Source: Burkholderiales bacterium (GTDB lineage: Bacteria; Pseudomonadota; Gammaproteobacteria; Burkholderiales; Casimicrobiaceae). From it: a stretch of DNA of 64,000 nt. The stretch lies in contig JAEUPL010000006.1 of NCBI GenBank assembly GCA_016790165.1, forward strand, positions 1-64,000, written 5' to 3'. The position numbers were made by a program, and so were the translations under genes. The notes beneath the pieces were generated by a model. It saw only the letters and a list, made by a program, of their open reading frames with translations. It made no database searches and had not been told where the DNA came from. This document shows positions 25,729 to 34,848 of this stretch, in pieces; position 1 is the first letter of the stretch, and each line of letters begins with the position of its first letter.

Positions 25729-26217
25729 CTAGAACGGAATATCGTCGTCGAAGTCGTCGAGCTTCGCCTTTTTTGGCGCGTTCGAAGCGCTGCCCGCGCC
25801 ACCGCCCTGGAACGGCTGGCCGGACTGGCGCGGCGTGCTGCCGCCCTTGTCTTCTTCGTAGGGCGCATCGGAGCTGCCACCGCCGCCGCGGCCGCCCAGC
25901 ATCTGCATGCGGTCGCCGCGAATCTTGGTCATCGTCTTTTCGACGCCTTCCTTGTCAGTCCACTTGTCGTACTGGATGCGACCTTCGATGTAGACCGGCG
26001 CGCCCTTTTTCAGGTATTCGCCGCAGACCTCGGCGGTGCGGCCGATGAATTCAATGCGGTGCCAGTCGGTGCGTTCCTGCTTGTTGCCCTGCTTGTCTTT
26101 CCACTGCTCGGTGGTTGCGATGGAGAACGTGGCAACGGCTTCGCCGCTGGGCAGGTAACGCATTTCGGGGTCGCGCCCGAGGTTGCCGATAAGGGTGACA
26201 CGGTTGACGGATGCCAT
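25729..26217 (-). CDS. ssb: Single-stranded DNA-binding protein
   Basis: A 162-residue SSB. The OB fold covers residues 1-110 (MASVNRVTLIGNLGRDPEMRY pattern, WHRIEFIGRTAEVCGEYLKKG); a glycine-rich linker leads to the acidic tip DFDDDIPF, which docks replication and repair partners. The start at 26215-26217 has AAGGAG 8 bases upstream. It lies directly after an MFS gene whose stop overlaps this ribosome region, an order common in betaproteobacteria. Confidence 0.96.
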   Translation of the reverse strand: MASVNRVTLIGNLGRDPEMRYLPSGEAVATFSIATTEQWKDKQGNKQERTDWHRIEFIGRTAEVCGEYLKKGAPVYIEGRIQYDKWTDKEGVEKTMTKIRGDRMQMLGGRGGGGSSDAPYEEDKGGSTPRQSGQPFQGGGAGSASNAPKKAKLDDFDDDIPF

Positions 26218-26219
26218 GA

Positions 26220-27413
26220 TCAGATCTCCTTCTTTCTTGCCGGTGGCGGTTGCATCGAGAATGCCGCCACGAACCAGATCGCCGCGAGGGCGGCGCACGC
26301 GTAAAAAACCGCATTATGGCCAAAGTGCTTGGCCACGGAACCGCCGACCACGCCGCCCACGAAGAAGCCCGCAGCCCGCGTCGTGCCAAAAACGCCCAGT
26401 GCGAAACCCTTGACCGATGGTGGTGCGAGCCGCGACACCAGGGAAGGCTGCATCGATTCGAGCAGATTGAAGGCAAAGAAAAACAGGAACAACAGCGTCG
26501 CCAGCAATGCCAGCGAAGTGCCGCCCGTGACGGCGCCGAACAGCAATGCGGCCACCAGCATCGCGATGCCAAACAGGAACACCTCACGCATGCGCCCGCG
26601 CTTCTCTGCGATCACCATCGGCAACAGCATCAGCAGGAACGAGCCAACCACCACTGGCAGATACACCTTCCACTGCTCGGGCGAGGGCAGGCCGCCGTTT
26701 TCCACCAGCAGGGTCGGCACAACGACGAACATGGCCGTCTGACAGGCGTGCAAGGCGAAGGCACCGAGATTCAGCCGCCACAAATTGGGGTCGAACAACA
26801 CATCGCCGTGCCGGATCGTCGCGGGCGGATCGTCGCGCAGGGGGGCATTCGGAATGGCCAGATAGAGTACGGCGAGCGCTGCCACGCCGAGCAGGGCATT
26901 CATCCAGAAAATACCGGACAAGCCGACGTGCCCAGCCACGATGGGCGAGACGACCATCGCGGTGACGAAGGCCAGCCCGATCGACACGCCGATCATCGCC
27001 ATCGCTTTGGTACGAACTTCATCGCGCGTGGAATCTGCCGTAAACGCGGACACCGCCGACGAAATCGCTGCCAGCCCCTGCAGCACGCGCCCGACCAGCA
27101 CGCCGTAGATGGAGTCTGAAAGCGCCGCGACGACACTGCCGCTGATGAACAGTAGCAGGCCAAAGGCGATCACGGGTTTGCGGCCAAAGCGGTCCGAGGC
27201 GGCACCGAAGGCAATCTGCATCAACGCTTCGCCAATGCCGTAAATCGCCAGCGTGAGCGCCATGATGTACACGGAATCGCCGCCGCGCAAGTCTTTGGCG
27301 TAAATCGCAAAGATCGGCAACAACGAAAACAGGCCGAACATGCGCAGGGCGAAGATGGAAGCGAGCCAGCCGCTGGCGCGGCGCTCGGTCGGGGTCATGG
27401 CGTTGGGATTCAA
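26220..27413 (-). CDS. MFS transporter (YajR-like)
   Basis: A 397-residue inner-membrane transporter of the major facilitator superfamily with about twelve helices. The signature DRFGRKPVIAFGL-type loop lies between helices 2 and 3, and ESMQPSLVSRLAP in the second half fits the YajR-like group usually found beside ssb. Substrate unknown; many relatives are drug exporters. The stop is two bases from the ssb start, so the two genes are probably cotranscribed. The upstream neighbour here is fimV, whereas a divergent uvrA is usual for this pair in related genomes. Confidence 0.88.
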   Translation of the reverse strand: MNPNAMTPTERRASGWLASIFALRMFGLFSLLPIFAIYAKDLRGGDSVYIMALTLAIYGIGEALMQIAFGAASDRFGRKPVIAFGLLLFISGSVVAALSDSIYGVLVGRVLQGLAAISSAVSAFTADSTRDEVRTKAMAMIGVSIGLAFVTAMVVSPIVAGHVGLSGIFWMNALLGVAALAVLYLAIPNAPLRDDPPATIRHGDVLFDPNLWRLNLGAFALHACQTAMFVVVPTLLVENGGLPSPEQWKVYLPVVVGSFLLMLLPMVIAEKRGRMREVFLFGIAMLVAALLFGAVTGGTSLALLATLLFLFFFAFNLLESMQPSLVSRLAPPSVKGFALGVFGTTRAAGFFVGGVVGGSVAKHFGHNAVFYACAALAAIWFVAAFSMQPPPARKKEI

Positions 27414-27528
27414 GGCGGGCGTGAACGGTCGGGGCAGCGCGATTGCGCCTGCGGGATGGTGCGAAACGGTGGCAGTTATTTTGGCAGTTAGTGCGACATA
27501 GGGTTAGCGTTCACGTTGCCGTCCAGTT

Positions 27529-29694
27529 CTAATTCTTGTCGCGCGGCGGCAAGCCGCGCTTGAACTCGTCGAGTTCGTTGTTCGCCGGCGGCTCCACCAT
27601 GTCGAGCGCCAAATCCCACTTTGGCGTGCCGTCCGCGTCGTTGGCGCCGCGGGACTCCCAATCGACCGAATCCAGCGGGTTCGGTTCGCTCGCCAGTGTG
27701 TCATGCAGCTGCAGGAGCAGCAGAATGTCGCGGTAGGCCGCGAGGCTGAACCCCAGGCGCGAGCCGCCGCGATTGTCGTACAGCAGGTCTTCGAGGAACT
27801 TGCGTGCGTCCGGTGTGCCCCAGGTGCGCTCGAGTCGCGCGACGAGGTGCGGGAAGGCTTCCAGGCCATCGTCGAGCGCGAGCTCGTGACCGTAAGTTTC
27901 CCAATCCGGCATACGCCCGTTGAAACGTTTGCGGAATAGTGGCGCCAACTGGTCGTAACCGGAGCGGTTATTGGTGCGGCGGTACAGGTCGAAAATCATC
28001 AACCATGGCGCGGGTGAGGTGCGATCGCCGGTTTGCGCATCGATGTGCGCGCGCAAAATTTCGATCGCCTGCTCATTGCGACCGAGGTCGGCGTACACCT
28101 GCGCCTCGTCGGTGGCTTGCGACAGCTCACTGACGTCCACGTGCGACGCGGTATCGCTCGGCTGGAACAAGGGGCTGTTCAGCCGCTCCGACGCTTCAGA
28201 CAGCGCTTTCGCCGTGCGCTCCGCCTCGGTATTCGTCTGCGTATGCGTGATCGGGAAGGGCGCCGTCTGCGTTAGCGTCTGCGGCGCCGTGGACGGGAAC
28301 CGTGTTGACGTCTGCGCGAACTGCGGATCCGTGACGGTGCGCGTTGCCGTGGCACCCGTTGCCAGGCCCGTGAACCGGGTGTCGGCTGCGGTCGTCTGCA
28401 CAATGGTAATCGGCGGCTCGGCGGCGAAGCGCTTCTGTTCGCGTTGCACGCGGCGCTGCCGCAGCAGGAACGCCAGCAGTCCCGCCACCAGTGCGACGGC
28501 AGGCACCCAGATCCATTCCTGCCAGTCCCAGCCGCTGTCGGCGGCGGGGGCGGGGGCGGCCGGAGGCGCGGCTTTCTTTGCGGTCTCCGCCGACGATGGC
28601 GCAGCCGCCGCGGCGGGCGCACTGGCGGCCGGCGGCGTTGCCCCTGCGGCCGTGAGCTGGGCCTGCATTTCGGCGAGGCGCCGACGCGCGACCACCAGGT
28701 CGGCTTCCAGTCTTGGGGCGAGGTCTTCTTCGATGGGCGCAGCGAGCAGCCGGGCGCGCCGATCCTTGGCAATCGCGGCGCCGAGTTCATCCGCGGGCGC
28801 TGTGGTTCCGACTGCGCCTGCCGCACCTGGTTGCGGCGAGGTCAAGTCGCTGGAAATGCGAAGCCGCGGAATGGCCAAGGCGGCGAGCGATGCGTCCGCG
28901 ATCGGCGAGCCACTCGCGTCCGCCGCTGCTTGCACGCGCAAGCGGTCTCCTGCCGGCGTGGGCTGCACTTTCGCCACCGGCGGCGCAGGGCGCTGCCCGG
29001 CGCTCCCCCGGCTTACGGGTGGCTTTGGGGGCGGGGCGCGTTTGGGTGCGACCGATGTCGCCGCGCCCGCACTGCCGCGATCTCGTGCGGCGCCGCTGCC
29101 ACGCGCGCTGGCGGTCGCGGCGTCGTTGCCAACGGGTGCGCGCGCGCTGCTGGTGCCGTCTGCGACGGCGGCCGTGGCTGCAGGTGGCGCGCTGGGTGCT
29201 GGCGATGATGAGCTCGCCGCACTAACGGGCGGCGTGACAGACGCTGCGCGGACCGGCGGCGGGTCGAGCAGGACGGTGTATTCACGCCGGATCGGCGTGT
29301 CACAGACAGATTCCAGCGCAAAGCTCAGCACCGGGTCGTCGACTGGGCGAAGCGAGCGGACAATCAGCTGCGGTGCACGCGATGAGGTCTGCAGCTCAAC
29401 GCGACCATTGAGCAGGCTCCCGATGCCGTCGTTGCGCTGCGAGTGAGAGAGGCGGAAACAACGCGCTTCCAGGGCGTCGCCCGACGAGCCGAGCAACGGG
29501 ATGGTCGCCACGAATGGCTGACCCAGGTAGGAGCTGACCTGCTCCGTGCCAAACGACAGGGCGCCAACGGGCGTGGCGCTACCAGCAAGCGCGGCCGCGA
29601 CGGCGATGGGCAACCCACGGAGCGGCGCGACGGGCGACCGTGCCGGGGACGCTGCCATCTGGCACCGTTCTGCGGTGGGCTTGTTTTTCTTCAT
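27529..29694 (-). CDS. FimV-like polar/pilus assembly protein
   Basis: About 721 residues. N-terminal signal-like segment (LPIAVAAALAGSATPVGA), then the FimV N-terminal domain (LSFGTEQVSSYLGQPFVATIPL, FALESVCDTP), a long Pro/Ala-rich linker, one membrane helix (WIWVPAVALVAGLLAFLL) and a cytoplasmic part with a tetratricopeptide-like stretch (DEAQVYADLGRNEQAIEILRAHI). FimV proteins organise the cell pole and type IV pili in relatives. I see no LysM domain, unlike Pseudomonas FimV. The start at 29692-29694 is chosen from the position of the signal peptide; no good ribosome site is visible. It sits below the deoxynucleoside kinase gene. Confidence 0.78.
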   Translation of the reverse strand: MKKNKPTAERCQMAASPARSPVAPLRGLPIAVAAALAGSATPVGALSFGTEQVSSYLGQPFVATIPLLGSSGDALEARCFRLSHSQRNDGIGSLLNGRVELQTSSRAPQLIVRSLRPVDDPVLSFALESVCDTPIRREYTVLLDPPPVRAASVTPPVSAASSSSPAPSAPPAATAAVADGTSSARAPVGNDAATASARGSGAARDRGSAGAATSVAPKRAPPPKPPVSRGSAGQRPAPPVAKVQPTPAGDRLRVQAAADASGSPIADASLAALAIPRLRISSDLTSPQPGAAGAVGTTAPADELGAAIAKDRRARLLAAPIEEDLAPRLEADLVVARRRLAEMQAQLTAAGATPPAASAPAAAAAPSSAETAKKAAPPAAPAPAADSGWDWQEWIWVPAVALVAGLLAFLLRQRRVQREQKRFAAEPPITIVQTTAADTRFTGLATGATATRTVTDPQFAQTSTRFPSTAPQTLTQTAPFPITHTQTNTEAERTAKALSEASERLNSPLFQPSDTASHVDVSELSQATDEAQVYADLGRNEQAIEILRAHIDAQTGDRTSPAPWLMIFDLYRRTNNRSGYDQLAPLFRKRFNGRMPDWETYGHELALDDGLEAFPHLVARLERTWGTPDARKFLEDLLYDNRGGSRLGFSLAAYRDILLLLQLHDTLASEPNPLDSVDWESRGANDADGTPKWDLALDMVEPPANNELDEFKRGLPPRDKN

Positions 29695-29816
29695 TGATCT
29701 AAAGGAGTGTAACCAAGTCACCCCGAGTCGACATCGGCTTGCATGCAGAAAACGCGGCCACGATATGCTGAGGTCATAAATGCTTGCAAACGGTGCGTTC
29801 CGACGGGCCGGCTGTG

Positions 29817-30464
29817 TCAATCCGACGTGGACACATTGAAAAATTCGCGCTCACCGCGCATCTTTTGCACGTGCTGCCAGAGCCAGTCGAGATGCTCTGC
29901 GTTATCGACAAAATTCAGCCCGTCGGTGTTGACGAACAGCACCGGCGCGGCGTCATAGCGATGAAACAGGCGGGTGTAGGCGTCGGTGAGTCGAGCGAGG
30001 TATTCGGCCGCGATCGGTTGCTCATAGCGGATCGCGCGCTGCCGGACGCGCGCCAGCAGGGTGTCGGTGGACGCTTGCAGCGCAATCACCAGATCGGGAC
30101 GGGGCGCTTGCGGTTGCAAGTGTGCATACAGCCGGCGATATAGCGAGAGTTCGTCCTCGGCCAGATTCAGTTCGGCAAAGAGTGGATCCTTGTCGAGCAT
30201 GAAATCGGCGACGACCGTGCGCGAAAACAGGTTGAGCTGCGCCAATGCACGGACCTGGTCGGCACGTTGAAACAGAAAGTTGAGTTGCGTCGGTAACGCA
30301 AAGCGCGCTGGCTCGGCGTAAAAGCGGGCGAGAAACGGGTTTTCCGCCGGCGCTTCCAGCAGCAGTTCTGCGCCCAGCTTCCCGGCCAACCGTCGCGCTA
30401 GACTGGTTTTGCCGACGCCGATCGGGCCTTCGACAACGACGTAGCGAAGCTGCTGGGTGTCCAT
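29817..30464 (-). CDS. Deoxynucleoside kinase (deoxyadenosine/deoxyguanosine kinase family)
   Basis: A 215-residue nucleoside salvage kinase. Walker A GPIGVGKTSLARRLA at residues 14-28, the ENPFL segment, and the lid RxxxxRxxE-like run (ARVRQRAIRYEQ) match the dGK/dAK family. It phosphorylates a deoxynucleoside using ATP. It follows folK by one base and thus belongs to the pcnB-folK-kinase run typical of betaproteobacteria (panB usually comes next, but is absent here). Confidence 0.9.
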   Translation of the reverse strand: MDTQQLRYVVVEGPIGVGKTSLARRLAGKLGAELLLEAPAENPFLARFYAEPARFALPTQLNFLFQRADQVRALAQLNLFSRTVVADFMLDKDPLFAELNLAEDELSLYRRLYAHLQPQAPRPDLVIALQASTDTLLARVRQRAIRYEQPIAAEYLARLTDAYTRLFHRYDAAPVLFVNTDGLNFVDNAEHLDWLWQHVQKMRGEREFFNVSTSD

Positions 30465-30465
30465 G

Positions 30466-31002
30466 TCAATGATTTTCGCTGGAAACGGGGCGGTCGTGCC
30501 GACCGAATTTTCGTACGCCAGCGATTTCAGCGGGGGAGAGCGCCGCCAGCAGGTCAGCGACCCGACCGCGACCAGGCACGCTCAGCGTGGGCGCGATTTC
30601 AACCAGCGGCAACAGCACAAAGGCGCGCTCATGCAGGCGGGGGTGCGGCAGCGTCAGCGCGGCCGTGTCGATTTGCCGGTCTCCGTGCAGCAGCAGATCA
30701 ATGTCGAGCGTGCGCGCGGCGTAGCGTTCGCCGGCACGGACCCGGCCTCGTGCCCGCTCGATGTGGTGCAAGGCATCCAGCAGTGCCTGCGGCCCGAGCG
30801 TGGTCTCGATCGCAACGACCGCATTCAGGTAGTCTGGCTGCGCTGTGCTCGTGCCCCAGGCTGCGCTCTCATAAAGCGATGATTGACTCAGCAGACGCGT
30901 GTGGGGCAATTCGGCGATGGCCTGTATCGCCGCCGCAATTTGCTGCTCAGGATGGCCCAGGTTGCTACCCAGCCCGAGCCAGGCGACCGCCGCTCCCACC
31001 AC
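30466..31002 (-). CDS. folK: 2-amino-4-hydroxy-6-hydroxymethyldihydropteridine pyrophosphokinase
   Basis: The HPPK step of folate biosynthesis: transfers pyrophosphate from ATP to the pterin. The 178-residue protein has GLGSNLG near the start, RTLDIDLLLHG (metal-binding DxD) and PHPRLHERAFVLLPL, all classic. It uses a GTG start with no clear ribosome site; only 12 bases separate it from pcnB, suggesting translational coupling. Confidence 0.95.
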   Translation of the reverse strand: MVGAAVAWLGLGSNLGHPEQQIAAAIQAIAELPHTRLLSQSSLYESAAWGTSTAQPDYLNAVVAIETTLGPQALLDALHHIERARGRVRAGERYAARTLDIDLLLHGDRQIDTAALTLPHPRLHERAFVLLPLVEIAPTLSVPGRGRVADLLAALSPAEIAGVRKFGRHDRPVSSENH

Positions 31003-31014
31003 GCGCGGCAGCGG

Positions 31015-32406
31015 CTATTCGCCCAGGCCCGGAGCGCCGGACGGTTCGCCGTCCGCGCCGCCCGATGCCCGGCGCCGCCCTCGTCCGCCGCGTGATCGGC
31101 GGCGGCGGCCGCTGCCTTCCGCAGGCGCGGTGCTGTGCCTGGCCTGTGCCCGCTGGCGCTGGTTAATAAGCTCCTGGCGGATGTCGGGGTCAGACTCGAT
31201 GAAATGGGTCCACCAGTCGGTCAGCTCCTGCTCCACTTCACCGGCTGCAGTCCGCAGCAGCAGGAAGTCGTAGGCCGCGCGAAATCGGGGTTGCTCCACC
31301 ATGCGCAGGGCGGCCTTGCTGTTGCGTTGCTCGAAGCGCGGCTGCATCAGCCAGATTTCGCGTGTGATGCCAGCAAATCGCTGCGGCAAGGTGATGGTCT
31401 CGCGCTGCTCGTCAATCACTTGTTCCATCGCCAGCATCAGCGCAGGTACATGGTGTTCGCCGGCCGCTTCGATTTCGCCCCAGCGCTTGACCACTTGATG
31501 CCAGAGCAGGCTCGCGAACAGAAACGCTGGCGATACCGGCTTGTCCTCACGCACGCGGCGATCCGTATTGTCGAGCGCGAGTTCGATGAACTTCTGTCCA
31601 CCGGGCTGTTGGTAGATGAGATCCAGCAGCGGCAACAGGCCTTCGGCGAGTCCGTGCTTGCGCAGTTCAGCCAGCGTGGCATTGGCGTAGCCGGAGAGCA
31701 GTAGCTTCTGGATCTCATCGAACAGTCGCGCGGGCGGCACGTTCTTGATCAGTTCCGAGTGCTGCCGGATCGGTGTCGCGGTCGCTTTCGCGATGCTGCA
31801 GTTGAGCTTCACCGCGAGGCGCACGGCACGAAGCATGCGCACAGGGTCTTCACGGTAGCGCGTCTCGGCGGCGCCGATCAGGCGCAGCGTTCGCTTTTCG
31901 ACGTCCTTGAGGCCGCCCATGAAATCGACGACGACGTCTTTGCCCGGATCGTAATAGAGCGCATTGATGGTGAAGTCACGGCGGGCGGCATCTTCTGCCT
32001 GCGTGCCATAGACGTTGTCTGACGTGATGCGGCCCGTGGCGTCGGATTCGACCTCGCCGCCGCGATTGCTGCGGAAGGTGGACACTTCGATCGTCTCGTC
32101 GCCGAACGTGACGTGCACGAGCTTGAAGCGACGGCCAATGATGAAGGCGCGGCGGAACTCATGGCGTACTTGTTCTGGCGTCGCGTTGGTGGCGACGTCG
32201 AAGTCCTTTGGGATCACGCCGAGCAGCGCGTCACGCACGGCGCCGCCAACGATGTAGGCCTCGAACCCGGCGCGCTGCAGTTTGTCGCAGACGTAGACTG
32301 CGTTCTTGCTCATATGCTCGCTGTGGATGCCGAGCGCTTTGCCGGAGTGCTCAACGCGAACCGCCTTTTTGCGGGGCAGAACACGTTCGATGAATGCTTT
32401 GATCAT
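31015..32406 (-). CDS. pcnB: Poly(A) polymerase I
   Basis: Adds 3' A-tails to RNA and so marks it for decay. From ATG 32404-32406 the protein is 463 residues. Nucleotidyltransferase motifs are GGAVRD at 54-59 and DFD at 68-70; the RRDFTINALYYD and RFKLVHV motifs separate it from CCA-adding enzymes as the PcnB class. The C-terminus has an arginine-rich tail (GRRRRSRGGRGRRRASGG) suited to RNA binding. First gene of the folK-kinase run. Confidence 0.93.
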   Translation of the reverse strand: MIKAFIERVLPRKKAVRVEHSGKALGIHSEHMSKNAVYVCDKLQRAGFEAYIVGGAVRDALLGVIPKDFDVATNATPEQVRHEFRRAFIIGRRFKLVHVTFGDETIEVSTFRSNRGGEVESDATGRITSDNVYGTQAEDAARRDFTINALYYDPGKDVVVDFMGGLKDVEKRTLRLIGAAETRYREDPVRMLRAVRLAVKLNCSIAKATATPIRQHSELIKNVPPARLFDEIQKLLLSGYANATLAELRKHGLAEGLLPLLDLIYQQPGGQKFIELALDNTDRRVREDKPVSPAFLFASLLWHQVVKRWGEIEAAGEHHVPALMLAMEQVIDEQRETITLPQRFAGITREIWLMQPRFEQRNSKAALRMVEQPRFRAAYDFLLLRTAAGEVEQELTDWWTHFIESDPDIRQELINQRQRAQARHSTAPAEGSGRRRRSRGGRGRRRASGGADGEPSGAPGLGE

Positions 32407-32601
32407 GCGACGAAAGCCTATGCAACAGTCGCGGCCACAGCCGCGAGGTGCGCGTCCCAAGGCGTCGTCATTGCGCTGGCTGGTCGTCGCGCGGTGGCGG
32501 ACCGGGCAGTGAAATGACCCCGTGGGACGGCGGTGGAAAGTGCGCGAAGTATAGCCAGCGTGGTTTCGCGGGCCGCTTGCCCGCCCGCCCGATGGGTCGC
32601 T

Positions 32602-32657
32602 GCTAGCCAGCCGGACGCATGATCGCTAGCCAGCCGGACGCATGATCGCTAGCCAGC
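32602..32657 (+). repeat. 23-bp tandem repeat, 2.4 copies
   Basis: The unit GCTAGCCAGCCGGACGCATG plus ATC occurs at 32602-32624 and 32625-32647 without change, and its first ten bases again at 32648-32657. It lies about 60 bases before the ppa start, in the divergent gap to pcnB, where promoters are expected. Confidence 0.85.
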
Positions 32658-32719
32658 TTTGTGTCAGGTCACGTCACTACAATGTTGCGACGCAACAATC
32701 CCGTTTTCGCGAGACATTC

Positions 32720-33262
32720 ATGGCATTCGATCAACTTTCCCCCGGCCGCGACGTTCCGAACGACATCAACGTGGTCATCGAAATTCCGATGAACGGCGAG
32801 CCGATCAAGTATGAAGTCGACAAGGCCAGCGGCGCGATCTTTGTCGATCGCTTCATGTCGACCGCCATGCACTACCCCTGCAACTACGGCTACATCCCGA
32901 AAACACTGTCAGGCGACGGCGATCCGGCCGATGTGCTGGTCCTCTCGCCCGTGCCGCTGATGCCGGGCGTTGTGGTGCGCTGCCGCCCGATCGGCATGCT
33001 CAAGATGCAGGATGAAGCCGGCAGCGACGAAAAGCTGCTCGCGGTGCCGGTCGACAAACTCACGAGCATTTACCGCAACATTCAAAGCCCGCGCGATCTG
33101 CCGCCCATTGAGATTGATCGCATCACGCACTTCTTTGAGCATTACAAAGACCTCGAGCCGGGCAAGTTTGTCAAGGTCATCGGCTGGTCCGAGGCGGCGG
33201 ATGCACGCGCGGAAATCGTCGAGGCCATGGCTCGCTTCAACAAGGCGGACGGCAAGAAATAA
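32720..33262 (+). CDS. ppa: Inorganic pyrophosphatase
   Basis: Hydrolyses pyrophosphate to two phosphates, pulling biosynthetic reactions forward. The 180-residue length fits family I enzymes. The motif DGDPADV at residues 65-71 supplies metal-binding aspartates; YEVDKASGAIFVDRFM and MHYPCNYGYIPKTL are typical. The start ATG 32720 (MAFDQLSPG) is chosen on family length; the frame is open upstream across the tandem repeat. Confidence 0.96.
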   Translation: MAFDQLSPGRDVPNDINVVIEIPMNGEPIKYEVDKASGAIFVDRFMSTAMHYPCNYGYIPKTLSGDGDPADVLVLSPVPLMPGVVVRCRPIGMLKMQDEAGSDEKLLAVPVDKLTSIYRNIQSPRDLPPIEIDRITHFFEHYKDLEPGKFVKVIGWSEAADARAEIVEAMARFNKADGKK

Positions 33263-33470
33263 TCGCAACGTGACGTCGGCGCGCCGCGCGTAGCGTTCTG
33301 CTACGCCCTGCGTACCGAACGCAGCTCACCGTTCGCGCCGGCCTTCGACCGCTGGCGCTCCCTGCCGGGAAATTGTCGCAGCGCTGCCGCACGCATCGGC
33401 GCTGTGCCATGATTCATGCACCGACCGCACCAGGGCGACGCGCCCGCGTGGGTCCAGCCTCGATTGACGC

Positions 33471-34649
33471 ATGAATCCACGCCTCGCCACCCGACTCAAA
33501 CCGGGCACCGACTACCACCCGCTTCAGGTGATTGCCTTCTTTCGCCGCTGGCCACCCTCGGCGCTGCGCAATCTGCTGTTCACCGCGATCGTCTGCGCGG
33601 TGGTGATTGCGGTCATTACCCTGGTCGGGTTCGGCATGGGGCACCGCATCACCTGGCGCGGCCTGTACGAAATCGCCGTCTTCACCGTGATGATCGGCTA
33701 CATGCAGCACTTGCTGTACAAGTTGATGATTACCTGGGCCCGCCGCAGCGAACGCATGGCCCCGATCATCATGCATCCGGTGTCACTCGGGTTCGTCGTG
33801 CCGGTGGCCGCCATTTACGTGGGCTACACGCTGGCGCGCTCGCTGCTTGCGGGCGCCCTCTGGTTCAACTTGAGCGATAACTGGCGCGGCTTCGTATTTG
33901 CCAGCAGCATTAGCGTGGGCATAGGTTGGGCGGTGTGGGAGGGCGTCGAAGCGTCGCGCCGCCGCGAAGTGGAACGCCGCGAACGCGCTGAGCTCGAAGC
34001 GGCCGTCGAGCGCGCCGACAAAGAGCGCGCTACGGCCGAACTGAAGACGCTGCGCGCACAGGTCGAGCCCCACTTCCTGTACAACACGCTGTCCAACGTG
34101 GTCAGCCTGATTGAGCGCGAGCCGCGTACAGCAAAGCACATGACCGAGCGGCTGATCGGATACCTGCGGCACACCCTGGATGCGTCACGTCGTGAGCGCG
34201 CCACCGTCGGTGATGAACTCGCGATCATCGCCGACTACCTGGAAATCTTGCGCCTGCGCATGGGGGACCGGCTGAGTTATGCCATTGCGGCTGATGACGA
34301 GGTGCGCGCGCAACCGTTGCCGCCAATGCTGCTGCAACCGCTGGTGGAGAACGCCATCAAGCACGGCCTGGAGCCCAAAATCGAAGGCGGGGCGGTGCGC
34401 GTCACCGTGACGCAGCGCGCCGACCCGGCCACGGCGACGCCGACGCTGGACATTGTGATCGAGGACAGCGGACTCGGGTTCGGCGCGTCACCGCAGACGG
34501 CCGGTGCCGGCAGCGGCCTGGATAACGTTCGGGCGCGCTTGCGTGCCTTGTATGGCGACGGCGCGAAGCTTGCGATCGAGCAGCCAGGCGTTGGCACGCG
34601 CATCCGCGTCAGCGTTCCGGGCGGGGCGCATGCCGGACAGGTCGAATGA
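33471..34649 (+). CDS. LytS/AlgZ-type sensor histidine kinase
   Basis: A 392-residue inner-membrane kinase. Four predicted helices (residues about 33-55, 65-85, 103-123, 140-157) lead to a short coiled coil and a HisKA_7TM/His_kinase domain: the phospho-accepting H201 in QVEPHFLYNTLSNV, N-box VENAIKHG and G-box GSGLDNVRARLRALYG. It should phosphorylate the LytTR regulator encoded downstream. The two genes are 199 bases apart, a gap occupied by a palindromic element, whereas such pairs normally overlap or nearly so. Signal unknown. Confidence 0.9.
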   Translation: MNPRLATRLKPGTDYHPLQVIAFFRRWPPSALRNLLFTAIVCAVVIAVITLVGFGMGHRITWRGLYEIAVFTVMIGYMQHLLYKLMITWARRSERMAPIIMHPVSLGFVVPVAAIYVGYTLARSLLAGALWFNLSDNWRGFVFASSISVGIGWAVWEGVEASRRREVERRERAELEAAVERADKERATAELKTLRAQVEPHFLYNTLSNVVSLIEREPRTAKHMTERLIGYLRHTLDASRRERATVGDELAIIADYLEILRLRMGDRLSYAIAADDEVRAQPLPPMLLQPLVENAIKHGLEPKIEGGAVRVTVTQRADPATATPTLDIVIEDSGLGFGASPQTAGAGSGLDNVRARLRALYGDGAKLAIEQPGVGTRIRVSVPGGAHAGQVE

Positions 34650-34693
34650 GTCCCGCTGCGGCGTGCGCGTTTTGTTCACGGTTTTCGGCAGGT

Positions 34694-34813
34694 ACAGCTT
34701 CAACCTGCAGACGGCTAGCCGGCGGTCGTTTGCATAGATTTTTTCTGTAAGTCGACTATGAACAAAATGCGCTGCCAACGACCGATGGCTGGTCATTAGA
34801 CCAAAAAAGCTGA
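34694..34813 (+). repeat. 120-bp palindromic element, copy E
   Basis: Sits inside a two-component operon, between kinase stop 34649 and regulator start 34849. ACAGCTT at the left, GTCGAC at 34751, AAAAGCTGA at the right; exact 57/54 spacing. The segment GGTCGTTTGC in the left arm pairs almost completely with GCCAACGACC in the right. About 35 of 60 opposed positions pair by hand count. Confidence 0.85.
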
Positions 34814-34848
34814 ATCGACTCCGAATCATATCTGGACTGACATTCCCC

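Noticed and set aside
27971-29446. 491-residue open frame on the plus strand
   Set aside because: Antisense to the FimV-like gene over its low-complexity linker; composition mirrors the linker.
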